From: Pseudomonadota bacterium
GTDB taxonomy: Bacteria; Pseudomonadota; Gammaproteobacteria; Steroidobacterales; Steroidobacteraceae
Reading direction: 5' to 3'
DNA: 64,000 bases
Assembly: GCA_037200975.1 (NCBI GenBank)
Contig: JBBCGI010000001.1
Span: 2,294,001-2,358,000, forward strand
The translations under genes were made by a program, and so were the position numbers. Shown here one piece after another: positions 7,914 to 18,615 of the stretch (position 1 is its first letter; every line of letters starts with the position of its first letter). A model generated the notes under the pieces. The model made no database searches and was not told where the DNA came from. It saw nothing but the letters and a program-made list of their open reading frames with translations.

Positions 7914-8211
7914 GTTTCCTCTCTTTGTCCGGACGCAGAAATGCCCGGATCCCTGTTGGGGACGAAGAATGGAACAAGCTCGGGACACTGGAAACAAAGG
8001 CGTTTGCGATTCGCGACGGCAATCACGCGATGCTTCGGTTATGTAACCCTTGAGAAGAAAACCTCAGGAAAAAGCGTGATAGCCGCCGAAAAGATAGCGC
8101 TAACAATCTCGCTATCTCGAACGCCCAAAGTGTGATGTCCCTCGCACTCGCGAGTGTCTTCCCGGGCGCGAGGCAGCGCCAGCAGGCGGAAGCCTAGGAG
8201 TGGTTAGGGGT
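7914..8211. other. Non-coding stretch with short palindromes
   Basis: No convincing gene is present. The region holds an 8-bp inverted repeat with a 10-nt loop (8092-8099 and 8110-8117, AGATAGCG/CGCTATCT) and a perfect 12-bp palindrome CACTCGCGAGTG at 8145-8156. Either could be an operator for the divergently placed small membrane protein gene. Confidence 0.5.
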
Positions 8212-8271
8212 TGGTGCCGGGTGGGGAAAGTGGGGAAAGAAGACTTTCCCCACTTTCCCCACCCGGCACCA
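8212..8271. repeat. Perfect 28-bp inverted repeat with 4-nt loop
   Basis: Bases 8212-8239 pair exactly with 8244-8271 around AAGA. The arm starts TGGTGCCGGGTGGGGAAAG. It lies 8 nt past the ntrC stop codon, the same placement as the 41-bp repeat after envC, and shares the outer TGGTGCCGGG(G)TG. No T-run follows it, so it could act as a transcript-end hairpin or be a mobile palindromic repeat. Confidence 0.9.
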
Positions 8272-8279
8272 TCTCCTGT

Positions 8280-9734
8280 CTACGGCAGCGACTCGTCGTC
8301 GGACATGCCGAGTTCTTTGAGCTTGCGCGTCAGGGTGTTGCGGCCCCAACCGAGCACGCGGGCGGCTTCCTGGCGGTGACCGTGCGTGCGATTGAGCGCC
8401 ACGCGGATCAGGACGCGCTCGAACTCTGGCAGCGCCTGATCGAGCCAAGCGACGGTGCCGTCGTATGGCTGCGCCTTGGCCCACAGCGTCAGCGCCGCGG
8501 CCCAGTCGGTCTGCGCGGCCGGCGTGACGATGTGCATCTCCGACGGGAGATCCTGCAGCTGTATCTCGCTGCCGGGTGCGAGCGCGGTGAGGCGGCGGCA
8601 CAGGTTCACCAGTTCGCGCACGTTGCCTGGCCAGCGATAGGCCTGCAGGCGCTCGAGCGTGATCGGCGCCAGCGTCTTGGTTTCGGTACCGAGCTCGATC
8701 GCGGCCTGGCGCAGGTAGTGCGTCAGCAGGTCCGGAACGTCCTCGGTGCGCGAACGCAGCGGCGGCAGTTCGATGCGGATCACGTTGAGACGGTGATAAA
8801 GATCTTCGCGGAAAATGCCGCGTTCGACGCGCTCCTCGAGATTCTGGTGCGTCGCGGCGATGACGCGCACGTCCACCTTGATCGGCGTCTGCCCACCGAC
8901 ACGATAGAACTCGCCTTCCGCCAGCACGCGCAACAGCCGCGTCTGCAGCGGCGTCGACATGTCGCCGATTTCGTCGAGGAACAATGTGCCGCCGTTCGAC
9001 TGTTCGAAGCGCCCGCGCCGCTGGTTGTCGGCGCCGGTGAACGAGCCTTTCTCGTGGCCGAACAACTCGGATTCGAGCAGCTCGGCCGGAATCGCGGAGG
9101 TGTTCAACGCGACGAACGGCTTCTGCTGGCGCGGACTGTGTTCGTGCAACGCGCGCGCGACCAGCTCCTTGCCGGTACCCGATTCACCGGTGATGAGCAC
9201 CGCCACGCTCGAACGCGACAGGCGGCCAATGGCGCGGAACACCTGCTGCATCGCCGGCGCCTTGCCTAACAACTCCGGGATCTCCGGCGTCTGCGCGGGC
9301 ACGTCGTCGCCCTTGCGCGCCGTCTGGCCCGCGCGTCGCACCAGCTCCACGGCCTGATCGATGTCGAACGGCTTGGGCAGGTATTCGAACGCGCCGCCTT
9401 CGTAGGCCGACACCGCGCTCGGCAGGTCCGAGTGCGCCGTCATCACGATCACCGGCATGGTTGGATGCGTTTCGCGCACCTGGCGCAGCAGGTCGATGCC
9501 TGAGCTGCCGGGCATGCGGATGTCGGTCAGCAATACGTCGGGCGCGTCGCTGCGCAACGCGGTCAACGCGGGCTCGGCGGAATCGAAGGCACGCGGCACC
9601 ATGCCGCTGGCGCGCAGCGCGCGCTCGAGAACCCAGCGGATGGAGGCGTCGTCTTCCACGAGCCACACCCGCAGTGCGGGTAGATTGGCGTTCGGCGGTG
9701 GCGTTGTGTGCATATAGGTTGGATCGACGCTCAT
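8280..9734 (-). CDS. ntrC: Nitrogen regulation response regulator NtrC
   Basis: A 484-residue sigma-54 activator. The receiver domain (about residues 21-135) has the phospho-acceptor Asp71 in LLTDIRMPG and the KPF lysine. The AAA+ domain (about 165-395) has Walker A GESGTGKE, the sigma-54 contact loop GSFTGA (GAFTGA in most members) and Walker B GGTLFLDEIGD. A Fis-type helix-turn-helix is at the C-terminus (GHRQEAARVLGWGRNTLTRKLKEL). The ATG overlaps the ntrB stop by 4 nt. Phosphorylated NtrC should activate the glnA promoter described at 13033-13047. Confidence 0.96.
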   Translation of the reverse strand: MSVDPTYMHTTPPPNANLPALRVWLVEDDASIRWVLERALRASGMVPRAFDSAEPALTALRSDAPDVLLTDIRMPGSSGIDLLRQVRETHPTMPVIVMTAHSDLPSAVSAYEGGAFEYLPKPFDIDQAVELVRRAGQTARKGDDVPAQTPEIPELLGKAPAMQQVFRAIGRLSRSSVAVLITGESGTGKELVARALHEHSPRQQKPFVALNTSAIPAELLESELFGHEKGSFTGADNQRRGRFEQSNGGTLFLDEIGDMSTPLQTRLLRVLAEGEFYRVGGQTPIKVDVRVIAATHQNLEERVERGIFREDLYHRLNVIRIELPPLRSRTEDVPDLLTHYLRQAAIELGTETKTLAPITLERLQAYRWPGNVRELVNLCRRLTALAPGSEIQLQDLPSEMHIVTPAAQTDWAAALTLWAKAQPYDGTVAWLDQALPEFERVLIRVALNRTHGHRQEAARVLGWGRNTLTRKLKELGMSDDESLP

Positions 9735-10822
9735 GCGTTCTCCGGTAGGGGCAGCAGGATGTTGAACACCGTGCGCCCTGGCTTGCTTTCAAATTCGATG
9801 AGGCCGCCGTGACGGGTCACGAGGTCCTGCGATACCGCGAGGCCGAGGCCCGTGCCGTTCGCACGCCCGGTGACCAGCGGGAAAAAGATCGTGTCGGCGA
9901 TATCCGGAGGCACCCCTGGACCGTTGTCCTCGACCGAAAGGCTGGCCGCGAGTTTGTGGCGCGTCGTGCCGATGTTCACGTTCGCCGCCACGCGCGTGCG
10001 GATCACGATGCGCCCGCGTTCGCCGATGGCCAGCAAGGCATTGCGCCCCACGTTCAACAGCGCCTGGATGATCTGATTGGCGTCGACCTCGGCGTTCGGC
10101 AGCGACGGGTCGTAGTCGCGTTCCACCAGCACGCCGCCGCGCGCCTCACTGCGCAACAAGCGGTACACGTGCTCGCACAGTTCGTGCACGTTGATCAGCG
10201 CCTTCTGCGGCGCGCGCGCCGGGCCAATCATCGAATCGACCAGCGCGGTCAGGCGATCCGCCTCGCTGATGATGACGCCGGTGTACTCGCGCAGGTGCTC
10301 GTGCAATTCGCGCTCGAGCAACTGCGCGGCTCCGCGCAAACCCCCGAGCGGATTCTTGATCTCGTGCGCCAGCTGGCGAACCATCTGGCGGCTGCTGTCG
10401 AGACGCGAGATCAATTCGTTTTCGCGCGTGATGCGCTGACGCTGCGTGGCGTCGGAAATTTCCATCAGCAGGTACTTGCGTTCGAATTCGCTGTCGAGCG
10501 GCGTCATCGTGATGTCGATGACCCGTCGTTCGCGTCCGAGCGGGCCGGCTTGCACCGCCATCTCGCGTTCGGACAATGTTTCGCCGGTCTCGAGCGCGCG
10601 CCGCATGAGCACGCCGAGCGAATCCGCTTCGAGCACCAGCGAAAGAAAGGGTTTGCCGCGCGCCTGGTTGACGCTGACGGCCAGCAGATCCTGCGCGGCC
10701 ACATTCGCGTACACGACGCACAGGTCGGAATCGAGCACGACGATGCCCGTGGTGAGCGCGCCGATCAGGTCGGCGGGCTCGAAGTGAGCTATCGCGGAAG
10801 GAAGAAAACGTTCAACCGCCAT
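9731..10822 (-). CDS. ntrB: Nitrogen regulation sensor histidine kinase NtrB
   Basis: A 363-residue cytosolic kinase/phosphatase for NtrC, normally controlled by PII. A PAS domain occupies about residues 15-130, the H-box QLAHEIKNPLGG holds the phospho-histidine (about residue 153), and the ATPase domain shows NVGRNALLAIGE (N-box), VEDNGPGVPPD (G1) and GRANGTGLGLAV (G2). It lacks membrane helices, as expected for NtrB. It is followed by ntrC with a 4-nt overlap and preceded at 37 nt by a DUF4124 gene. Confidence 0.95.
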   Translation of the reverse strand: MAVERFLPSAIAHFEPADLIGALTTGIVVLDSDLCVVYANVAAQDLLAVSVNQARGKPFLSLVLEADSLGVLMRRALETGETLSEREMAVQAGPLGRERRVIDITMTPLDSEFERKYLLMEISDATQRQRITRENELISRLDSSRQMVRQLAHEIKNPLGGLRGAAQLLERELHEHLREYTGVIISEADRLTALVDSMIGPARAPQKALINVHELCEHVYRLLRSEARGGVLVERDYDPSLPNAEVDANQIIQALLNVGRNALLAIGERGRIVIRTRVAANVNIGTTRHKLAASLSVEDNGPGVPPDIADTIFFPLVTGRANGTGLGLAVSQDLVTRHGGLIEFESKPGRTVFNILLPLPENA

Positions 10823-10858
10823 GCAGGCCTCCGGCCATGCATGCGGTAGCCAGCCCTG

Positions 10859-11392
10859 TTAGCGCCGCGCGGGCGAATTCATCGACGGGCGGAAGACGTG
10901 GAAGGTCGCGCTGGCGTTGCACAGTGTCTTGCCGTATCGATCCTTGATGAGCACCGAGACCGTGTGCGCGCCGCGATACGGCTGCGGCAGCGCGAACGAC
11001 AACGTGCTCGGACCGGGCACGCTCGTACCGTCGACACGCAGATCGACCGTATCGCCCGGCCGCAGATTCGGCTGCAACACGACGCCGACGCTGACGCTCT
11101 GCGGATTGGTGAAGGTCTCGTCGTTCTTCGGCGTGAGCACGCAGCTCGCGTAACGGAAATCGCTCATTTCCTTGAGCAGCTGCTGCTCGCGCGGCAGGTT
11201 GGAGTTCGCAGCGGCGTCGACCGGCGGTGCGGAATAGGTTTGCGCCGGCTGCAACTCGACGGGCTGCCCGCCCGCCAACGGACGGTCGGAATATGTCTTC
11301 GAACCATCCTTTTCGACGCGCACATAGGTCTCGGCCAGCGCCGGCGCGGCGCACAGCGAGCTCAGCAAAACTATGGCAAATACGCGCTTCAT
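10859..11392 (-). CDS. Exported DUF4124-like protein between glnA and ntrB
   Basis: A 177-residue protein with a clear signal peptide (MKRVFAIVLLSSLCAAPALA). The mature start, ETYVRVEKDGSKTYSDRPL, is the DUF4124 pattern found in many gammaproteobacterial envelope proteins. The second half (about 85-165) looks like a beta-sandwich with a fibronectin-like feel (TVDLRVDGTSVPG, GAHTVSVLIKD). A gene of this kind between glnA and ntrBC is frequent in related genera, but its role is not known to me. ATG 11392 is chosen for the signal peptide. The 187-nt gap to glnA holds no other gene. Confidence 0.75.
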   Translation of the reverse strand: MKRVFAIVLLSSLCAAPALAETYVRVEKDGSKTYSDRPLAGGQPVELQPAQTYSAPPVDAAANSNLPREQQLLKEMSDFRYASCVLTPKNDETFTNPQSVSVGVVLQPNLRPGDTVDLRVDGTSVPGPSTLSFALPQPYRGAHTVSVLIKDRYGKTLCNASATFHVFRPSMNSPARR

Positions 11393-11579
11393 GGGAGAGG
11401 AGCATAGCCCCTGCACCTGAATCCAGACAAAACGCAGCACTCATAATGCAGCGGCGGCGCCTGAAAGACGCCGCCGCCCGCATTTCCAGCACGCTCGGGG
11501 CCGGGAGGCTGGCGGGAGCGGTCGACGGGCCTTCGCCCGCGTCCGCCGTTTCCGTGGCTTCCCGCCGCCTCACGCAGCC

Positions 11580-12989
<1,410 letters not shown>

Positions 12990-13032
12990 TGTTAGAGATC
13001 CTCTGGGAAGGGGTTTGAGCCTCGGTCTCAAT

Positions 13033-13047
13033 GCATTCGCTGTGCCA
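13033..13047 (-). promoter_or_regulatory. Sigma-54 promoter of glnA
   Basis: On the minus strand the sequence reads TGGCAC-N5-ATGC, with GG at -24 and GC at -12 exactly 12 nt apart, against the consensus TGGCAC-N5-TTGC. It would start transcription near 13021, about 32 nt before the glnA ATG. Confidence 0.75.
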
Positions 13048-13100
13048 GTTGCCGATTTGCTTTTAAATCAGCGACTTAGGTGAATTTCGGCCCATTGATC

Positions 13101-13115
13101 GCACATTTTTGGTGC
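13101..13115. promoter_or_regulatory. NtrC-type enhancer site
   Basis: The dyad GCAC-N7-GTGC (GCACATTTTTGGTGC) matches the NtrC half-site arrangement GCAC/GTGC and lies about 80-95 nt upstream of the predicted glnA start point. A second clear site was not found, although enhancers are often paired. Confidence 0.6.
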
Positions 13116-13251
13116 GCATGCGGCGAATTTTGCGTCATTTGAAGTCAGAAATGTGCCCCACTAGTGAGCCCCGCACTCGCATGAAGCGAGAAAATGTACC
13201 TATATGCATTTTTCATGTGTATAGTTCTTATATGGACTATTGGAGAACACC

Positions 13252-13665
13252 ATGAGTCTCACGATTGCGAATCCTTCCCGAGGTGCTGATGCCGGGCGAT
13301 CGGGCTCCACTTCGCTGGGCGGCCCCGGCCTGCGCGCGTTCGCGAACATCGCCGAGGCGTGGGGCCTCACGGTTGCCGACCAGCTCAAGTTGTTAGGCAT
13401 CGCTTCGCGTTCCACCTTCTTCAAATGGCGCCGGGAACGCGAACCGCGTCTGCCGCGCGACACGCTCGAACGTCTGTCCTATCTGCTCGGCATCTACAAA
13501 TCCCTGCAGATACTGCTGCCGGAGACGCGCGCCGCGGACGAATGGATCCGCAAGCCCAACAACGCGCCGCTGTTCGGCGGCCGTTCCGCGCTCGACCGCA
13601 TGTTGTCCGGCCAGGTCGCCGACCTGTACGTCGTGCGGCAGTACCTCGATGCCGAGCGTGGATAG
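13252..13665 (+). CDS. Xre/MbcA/ParS-type antitoxin
   Basis: A 137-residue protein with an N-terminal disordered part, a helix-turn-helix-like central region (LTVADQLKLLGIASRSTFFKW) and a C-terminal MbcA/ParS toxin-binding segment (APLFGGRSALDRMLSGQV). This is the antitoxin family that pairs with RES-domain toxins, and such a toxin gene lies 29 nt downstream. ATG 13252 has a GGAG ribosome site 7 nt before it; a TTG at 13240 is less likely. The AT-rich leader (13196-13236, with TATAGT and TATATG segments) is the probable promoter and autoregulatory operator, in strong contrast to the GC-rich surroundings. Confidence 0.88.
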   Translation: MSLTIANPSRGADAGRSGSTSLGGPGLRAFANIAEAWGLTVADQLKLLGIASRSTFFKWRREREPRLPRDTLERLSYLLGIYKSLQILLPETRAADEWIRKPNNAPLFGGRSALDRMLSGQVADLYVVRQYLDAERG

Positions 13666-13694
13666 GGCGGCACGCCCTTCGGATACCACGGACG

Positions 13695-14390
13695 GTGACC
13701 GCCATTTCCGACATCACCGCTCGCGCGGTGAAGTTCGCGCCATGCCACCGCATCGTGGCGAGCCGCCTGCCCACGATCCATCTGTTCGAGCGCGTCGCCG
13801 ATCCGGCCGATTGGGATGCCCTTTATGCACTCGAATCGATGACGAATCCGCGAATCCGCAATGAAATCGGCGAGCTGCGCCTGGTGCCAGTCGCCGACCG
13901 CGTGAGCGGGCCCAATGCGTCGATCGTGATGGCGCCGTTCACACATCTCGCGCCGCAGGGCACACGTTTCACCGATGGCCGCTTCGGCGCCTACTACGCC
14001 GCCGAATCGATCGACACCGCGATCGCCGAAACGCGTTTTCATCGCAAGAATTTTTTGCGCGCCACCAGCCAGCCGCCGCTGGAGCTCGAGATGCGCTGTT
14101 ATCTCGCGGACGTCGGCTGCGAGCTGCACGACCTGCGCACGCGTCGCCGGGAATTTCCGGCTGTCTACGATCCGGGCAGTTACGCGGCCTCGCAGAAGCT
14201 AGGCCGTGAAATCCGCGACGCGGGGTCCAACGGCATCGCCTTCGACAGCGTGCGCCGCGACGGCGGCGAGTGCGTGGCGATCTTCCGGCCGCGGCTGGTG
14301 CAGAACGTGCGTCAAAGCGTGCATCTGAGATACGTCTGGGACGGCCATTCCATTGCCGACGTCTATGAAATAAGGGTGCTGAACCTGTAG
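13695..14390 (+). CDS. RES-domain toxin (NAD+-degrading family)
   Basis: A 231-residue protein of the RES family, whose characterised members (MbcT, ParT and others) consume or transfer NAD+. Typical family segments are [16 protein letters not shown] near the N-terminus, [22 protein letters not shown] in the core and [21 protein letters not shown] at the C-terminus, where the conserved R, E and S residues lie. The frame is open further upstream inside the antitoxin gene; GTG 13695 is chosen because it starts just after the antitoxin stop. The pair sits between glnA and glyQ, so it looks like a small accessory insertion in a housekeeping region. Confidence 0.87.
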   Translation: MTAISDITARAVKFAPCHRIVASRLPTIHLFERVADPADWDALYALESMTNPRIRNEIGELRLVPVADRVSGPNASIVMAPFTHLAPQGTRFTDGRFGAYYAAESIDTAIAETRFHRKNFLRATSQPPLELEMRCYLADVGCELHDLRTRRREFPAVYDPGSYAASQKLGREIRDAGSNGIAFDSVRRDGGECVAIFRPRLVQNVRQSVHLRYVWDGHSIADVYEIRVLNL

Positions 14391-14469
14391 ACGATCAAGA
14401 GCGCGCGGCGGGGCGCAAGTGGCTGAAAACCACGGCTATACTGCGCGCCGGCTCAAAGACCATCTCGAC

Positions 14470-15402
14470 ATGCCTTCATCACCCGACATTGCCCTGGGCA
14501 CCCCGCCCCGCACCTTCCAGGACCTGATCTTCGCGCTGCAGAAGTACTGGGCCGACCGGGGTTGCGTGATCCTGCAGCCCTACGACATGGAGATGGGCGC
14601 CGGTACCTTCCACACCGCGACCTTCCTGCGTTCGATCGGCCCTGAGCCGTGGTCCGCCGCGTACGTGCAGCCCTCGCGCCGCCCGACCGACGGTCGCTAC
14701 GGCGACAACCCGTTCCGTCTGCAGCACTACTACCAGTTCCAGGTCGTCATCAAACCCTCGCCGCTCGACATCCTCGACCTGTATCTCGGCTCGTTGCGCG
14801 CGCTTGGCTTCGACACGCAGGTGCACGACGTGCGATTCGTCGAAGACAACTGGGAATCTCCGACGCTCGGCGCCTGGGGATTGGGCTGGGAAGTCTGGCT
14901 CAACGGCATGGAGGTCACGCAGTTCACGTACTTCCAGCAGGTCGGCGGGCTCGACTGCAAACCCGTTACGGGCGAGATCACGTACGGACTCGAGCGTCTC
15001 GCGATGTATCTGCAGGGCGTCGAGAGCATTTTCGACATCGTGTGGACGGATGGGCCGCTGGGTCGCGTCACCTATCGCGACGTGTTCCATCAGAACGAAG
15101 TCGAGCAGTCGAAGTACAACTTCGAATACGCGGATACCGCGGTGTTGCTGCGGCACTTCGACGACTACGAAGCCGCCTGCGGGAAGCTGCTGGAAGCGAA
15201 GCTTGCGCTGCCGGCGTACGAGCAGGTGATGAAGGCCTCGCACACCTTCAACCTGCTCGATGCGCGCAAGGCGATCTCGGTGACCGAACGCCAGCGCTAC
15301 ATCCTGCGCGTGCGCACGCTGGCGCGCGCGGTTGCGCAGACTTACTACGATAGCCGTGAAGCGCTCGGTTTCCCGATGCTCAAAGGGGAGCCGACCTCTT
15401 GA
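14470..15402 (+). CDS. glyQ: Glycine-tRNA ligase alpha subunit
   Basis: The 310-residue catalytic subunit of the heterotetrameric glycyl-tRNA synthetase. [19 protein letters not shown] opens the conserved fold, followed by [13 protein letters not shown] and [15 protein letters not shown], and [20 protein letters not shown] lies in the class II core. ATG 14470 gives the family length; the frame is open to 14419. The stop overlaps the glyS start by 4 nt, so the subunits are translationally coupled. Confidence 0.97.
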   Translation: MPSSPDIALGTPPRTFQDLIFALQKYWADRGCVILQPYDMEMGAGTFHTATFLRSIGPEPWSAAYVQPSRRPTDGRYGDNPFRLQHYYQFQVVIKPSPLDILDLYLGSLRALGFDTQVHDVRFVEDNWESPTLGAWGLGWEVWLNGMEVTQFTYFQQVGGLDCKPVTGEITYGLERLAMYLQGVESIFDIVWTDGPLGRVTYRDVFHQNEVEQSKYNFEYADTAVLLRHFDDYEAACGKLLEAKLALPAYEQVMKASHTFNLLDARKAISVTERQRYILRVRTLARAVAQTYYDSREALGFPMLKGEPTS

Positions 15403-17489
15403 ACACCGTCACGAAAGATTTTCTCGTCGAGCTCGGCACCGAAGAGTTGCCGCCGCTGGCGTTGCCCGAACTCGAGAAGGCCTTTGCAAACGGCATTCGC
15501 GCCGGCTTGTCCGAGGCCTCGCTGCCGCACGGCGAGCTGCGCTCATTCGCGACGCCGCGCCGTCTCGCGGTGCTGGTCCGCGATCTGTCCGCCATGCAGC
15601 CCGCGCAGACGCTCAAGCTCAAAGGGCCGCCGGTGTCTGCCGCGATCGGCAAGGACGGCAAGCCGGCCATCGCCGCGCTCAAGTTCGCCGAGAAATGCGG
15701 AGTGGATGTGTCGGCGCTCGGCCGCATCACCGAGGGCAAAGGCGAGTTCCTGTTCTTCGAAGGCTCCAAACCCGGGCTGAGCACCGCGAGTTTGTTGCCC
15801 GGCATCGTGCAGAAATCGCTCGACGCACTGCCGATCCCCAAGCGCATGCGCTGGGGCGCATCGAGCGCCGAGTTCGTGCGGCCGGTGCACTGGCTGGTCA
15901 TGTTGTTTGGCGCGGAGGTCGTAGCGGCACGGATTCTCGATACCGCCGCCGGCAATACCACGCGCGGCCATCGCTTCATGGCGCCGGGCGAGCTGCCGCT
16001 CAAACTACCCGCCGACTACGAAGCCACTTTGCTTGGTGGCAAAGTGATCGCCGACTTCGCCGCGCGGCGTGCCTCGATCCGTGAGCAGGTCGCCGCGGCG
16101 GGCAAACAGCTCGGCGGCGCGACGTTGCTCGACGACGAGCTGCTCGACGAAGTCGCCGCGCTGGTGGAATGGCCGAGCGCCGTCGCGGGAGAATTCGAGG
16201 CGCGTTTTCTCGAGCTGCCGCGCGAGGTGTTGATCTCGACGCTGCAGGAGCACCAACGGTATTTTCCGGTGGAAGGCGCGGGCGGCAAGCTGCTGCCGCA
16301 CTTCATCACCGTCAGCAACATCGAAAGCCGCGAGCCCGACAAGGTGCGCGCCGGCAACGAGCGGGTAGTCAGGCCGCGGCTGTCCGACGCCGCGTTTTTC
16401 TGGAGCCAGGACCGCAAGCAGCCGCTGGCCGCGCGCCAGTCCGGACTCGACGCGGTCACGTTCCAGGCCAAACTCGGCTCCATCGGCGACAAGGTGCGGC
16501 GGGTGTCGACGCTGGCGGGTGAAATCGCGCTGCTCATCGACGCGGATCGCGCCCGCACCGTGCGCGCCGCAGAGCTCGCCAAGTGCGACCTGCTGTCCGC
16601 GATGGTGGGCGAATTCCCGGAACTGCAGGGCATCATGGGCCGTTACTACGCCGCCGCCGATGGCGAGCCCGTGGAAGTGGCCACCGCGATCGACGAACAC
16701 TATCTACCGCGCGGCGCGGGCGGCACGTTGCCGAACAGCGGCCCGGGCATCGCCGTGGCGCTGGCCGACAAGCTCGACACGCTGGCCGGCATCTTCGCCA
16801 TCGGCCAGAAGCCGAGCGGCACGAAAGATCCGTTCGGCCTGCGGCGCGCGGCGATCGGGTCGTTGCGCATTCTCGTCGAGAGGAAACTCGATCTCGATCT
16901 GCGCGCGTTGACCGCGCGTGCCGTGCAGCTGCAGCCGGTGAGCAGCCCGACCGTCGACGCCGAGCTCTGGGACTACATCGTCGAGCGTTTGCGTGCCTAC
17001 TTCCTCGATGCCGCCAACGCCGGCGCGGTCGCGGGCGTGACGACCGAGATGTTCGATGCGGTGCGCGCCAGCAACCCGGTATCGCCCGTGGATTTCGGTT
17101 CGCGGCTCGCCGCGCTGGTGAAGTTCCTCGGCCTGCCCGAAGCCGCCAGCCTCACGGCGGCCAACAAGCGCATCGCGAACATCCTCAAGAAGGCCGAAGG
17201 CGGCGGCGCCGGCTCGGTGGACGTCGCGCTGTTGACCGAGCCTGCCGAGAAGGCGCTGCACGAGGCGCTGGCGGGCATCGTGGCCGACGTCGATCGCGCG
17301 CTGGCGAAGCGCGACTACGGCGCGGCGCTTGGCAAACTCGCGACACTGCGCGCGACGGTGGACGGGTTCTTCGACGACGTCATGGTCAACGCCGAGGATC
17401 CGAACCTGAGGCGCAACCGTCTCGCGCTGCTGGCGCAGCTGCGCCACCACTTCACGCGTATTGCCGACCTTTCCTGCCTGCCGGGCTAG
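15399..17489 (+). CDS. glyS: Glycine-tRNA ligase beta subunit
   Basis: A 696-residue subunit needed for tRNA recognition. It begins with the characteristic [12 protein letters not shown] and contains [42 protein letters not shown] and the [12 protein letters not shown] motif; an HD-like and anticodon-binding region make up the C-terminus. The start codon is TTG at 15399, overlapping the glyQ stop (TTGA). The only unusual feature is this TTG start. Confidence 0.96.
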   Translation: MNTVTKDFLVELGTEELPPLALPELEKAFANGIRAGLSEASLPHGELRSFATPRRLAVLVRDLSAMQPAQTLKLKGPPVSAAIGKDGKPAIAALKFAEKCGVDVSALGRITEGKGEFLFFEGSKPGLSTASLLPGIVQKSLDALPIPKRMRWGASSAEFVRPVHWLVMLFGAEVVAARILDTAAGNTTRGHRFMAPGELPLKLPADYEATLLGGKVIADFAARRASIREQVAAAGKQLGGATLLDDELLDEVAALVEWPSAVAGEFEARFLELPREVLISTLQEHQRYFPVEGAGGKLLPHFITVSNIESREPDKVRAGNERVVRPRLSDAAFFWSQDRKQPLAARQSGLDAVTFQAKLGSIGDKVRRVSTLAGEIALLIDADRARTVRAAELAKCDLLSAMVGEFPELQGIMGRYYAAADGEPVEVATAIDEHYLPRGAGGTLPNSGPGIAVALADKLDTLAGIFAIGQKPSGTKDPFGLRRAAIGSLRILVERKLDLDLRALTARAVQLQPVSSPTVDAELWDYIVERLRAYFLDAANAGAVAGVTTEMFDAVRASNPVSPVDFGSRLAALVKFLGLPEAASLTAANKRIANILKKAEGGGAGSVDVALLTEPAEKALHEALAGIVADVDRALAKRDYGAALGKLATLRATVDGFFDDVMVNAEDPNLRRNRLALLAQLRHHFTRIADLSCLPG

Positions 17490-17498
17490 CTAGTTCGC

Positions 17499-18206
17499 AT
17501 GCAGTGGCTCGGCTCCATCCTGTTCTTCCTGTTCCAGATGTCGTGGATGCTGGTGTTCGCCATTGCCTACTGCCTGATCACGCCGTTCCTGTCATTCCGC
17601 GGCCGGTACCGGATGGCAGGCGTGATGACCCACGTCGTGTTCTTCGGGCTGCGCGTGTTCTGCGGTATCCGCTACACGGTCGAGGGCCGCGAGAATCTGC
17701 CGGCCGGCAACCACGTCATCTTCATGAAGCACTCATCGACGTGGGAAACCTACGCGATCATGATCCTGTTCGAACCACTCGTCTGGGTCATGAAGCGCGA
17801 GATCCTGTGGATCCCGTTCGTCGGCTGGGGCTGCCTGCTGGCGCGCTGCATCGCCATCGACCGCAAGGCCGGCGCGAGCGCGGTCAACCAGGTGCTGGCG
17901 CAGGGCAAGGACCGGCTCGAGCGATTCGGCGCGTGGATCCTGGTATTCCCCGAAGGCACGCGCATGGCGCCGGGCGAAACGCGCCGCTACGGCTCGAGCG
18001 GCACTTTGTTGGCCGCGCAGGAGCATCGCAAGATCGTGCCGGTGGCGCACAACGCCGGTTATTTCTGGCCGCGCCGCGGCCTGCTCAAGAAGCCCGGCGT
18101 GGTGCGCGTGATCATCGGCCCGCCGATCGATCCGGCTGGCCGCGACCCGCGCGCGGTAAACGAAGAAGTGCAGACGTGGATCGAAGCCCACAGCAGGCCT
18201 AGCTAG
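17499..18206 (+). CDS. 1-acyl-sn-glycerol-3-phosphate acyltransferase (PlsC family)
   Basis: A 235-residue inner-membrane acyltransferase. Two N-terminal hydrophobic stretches (about residues 4-35 and 45-60) precede the catalytic block KHSSTWE, a variant of the usual H-x4-D/E motif, and the substrate motif FPEGTR. It starts 9 nt after glyS, as plsC-like genes do in many gammaproteobacteria. Its last 8 nt overlap the end of the convergent dehydratase gene of the polyene cluster. The lysophosphatidate substrate is inferred from family. Confidence 0.87.
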   Translation: MQWLGSILFFLFQMSWMLVFAIAYCLITPFLSFRGRYRMAGVMTHVVFFGLRVFCGIRYTVEGRENLPAGNHVIFMKHSSTWETYAIMILFEPLVWVMKREILWIPFVGWGCLLARCIAIDRKAGASAVNQVLAQGKDRLERFGAWILVFPEGTRMAPGETRRYGSSGTLLAAQEHRKIVPVAHNAGYFWPRRGLLKKPGVVRVIIGPPIDPAGRDPRAVNEEVQTWIEAHSRPS

Positions 18207-18615
18207 CGAACATCACCGACACGCGTCCCGTGGCGAGTTCACGCCCGCCGGCCCGCGCCGCGAACGAATAGATGCGTCCGCTGTCGTTGGCCACCAGCTT
18301 CAGCGCGTGGACCGCGAGCTCACCCTCGATGTCATCGAGGCGCTGCACGTGCAACTTCAGATCGCGGATCGCGACCAGCATGCCGCCGCGCGCGGCTTCG
18401 CCCGCGGCCTCGAGGCCGCCATGCACGGCCATGGCCTGCGCGCCATATTCCGCCAGGTGCAATGCCGCGAGCCGGCCGTCGCGCCGCAGCGGGTTCGCCG
18501 GCGAGCGGTGCGAAAACGTCGCGCAGACGATTTCGGATTCGCTCGCCGTCACGATGCGCTCCAGCAGGCACATATCGCCAACGTGCGGCACCAGCGCGCG
18601 GATGTCGGCGATCAT
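18199..18615 (-). CDS. Hotdog-fold 3-hydroxyacyl-ACP dehydratase (ApeP type)
   Basis: A 138-residue hotdog protein that closes the left arm of the aryl-polyene cluster. The entry ALVPHVGDMCLLERIV with the histidine and the helix LAALHLAEYGAQAMAVHGG match ApeP-like dehydratases that form the conjugated double bonds. It starts with ATG overlapping the upstream chain-length-factor stop by 4 nt. The substrate is inferred from context. Confidence 0.83.
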   Translation of the reverse strand: MIADIRALVPHVGDMCLLERIVTASESEIVCATFSHRSPANPLRRDGRLAALHLAEYGAQAMAVHGGLEAAGEAARGGMLVAIRDLKLHVQRLDDIEGELAVHALKLVANDSGRIYSFAARAGGRELATGRVSVMFAS

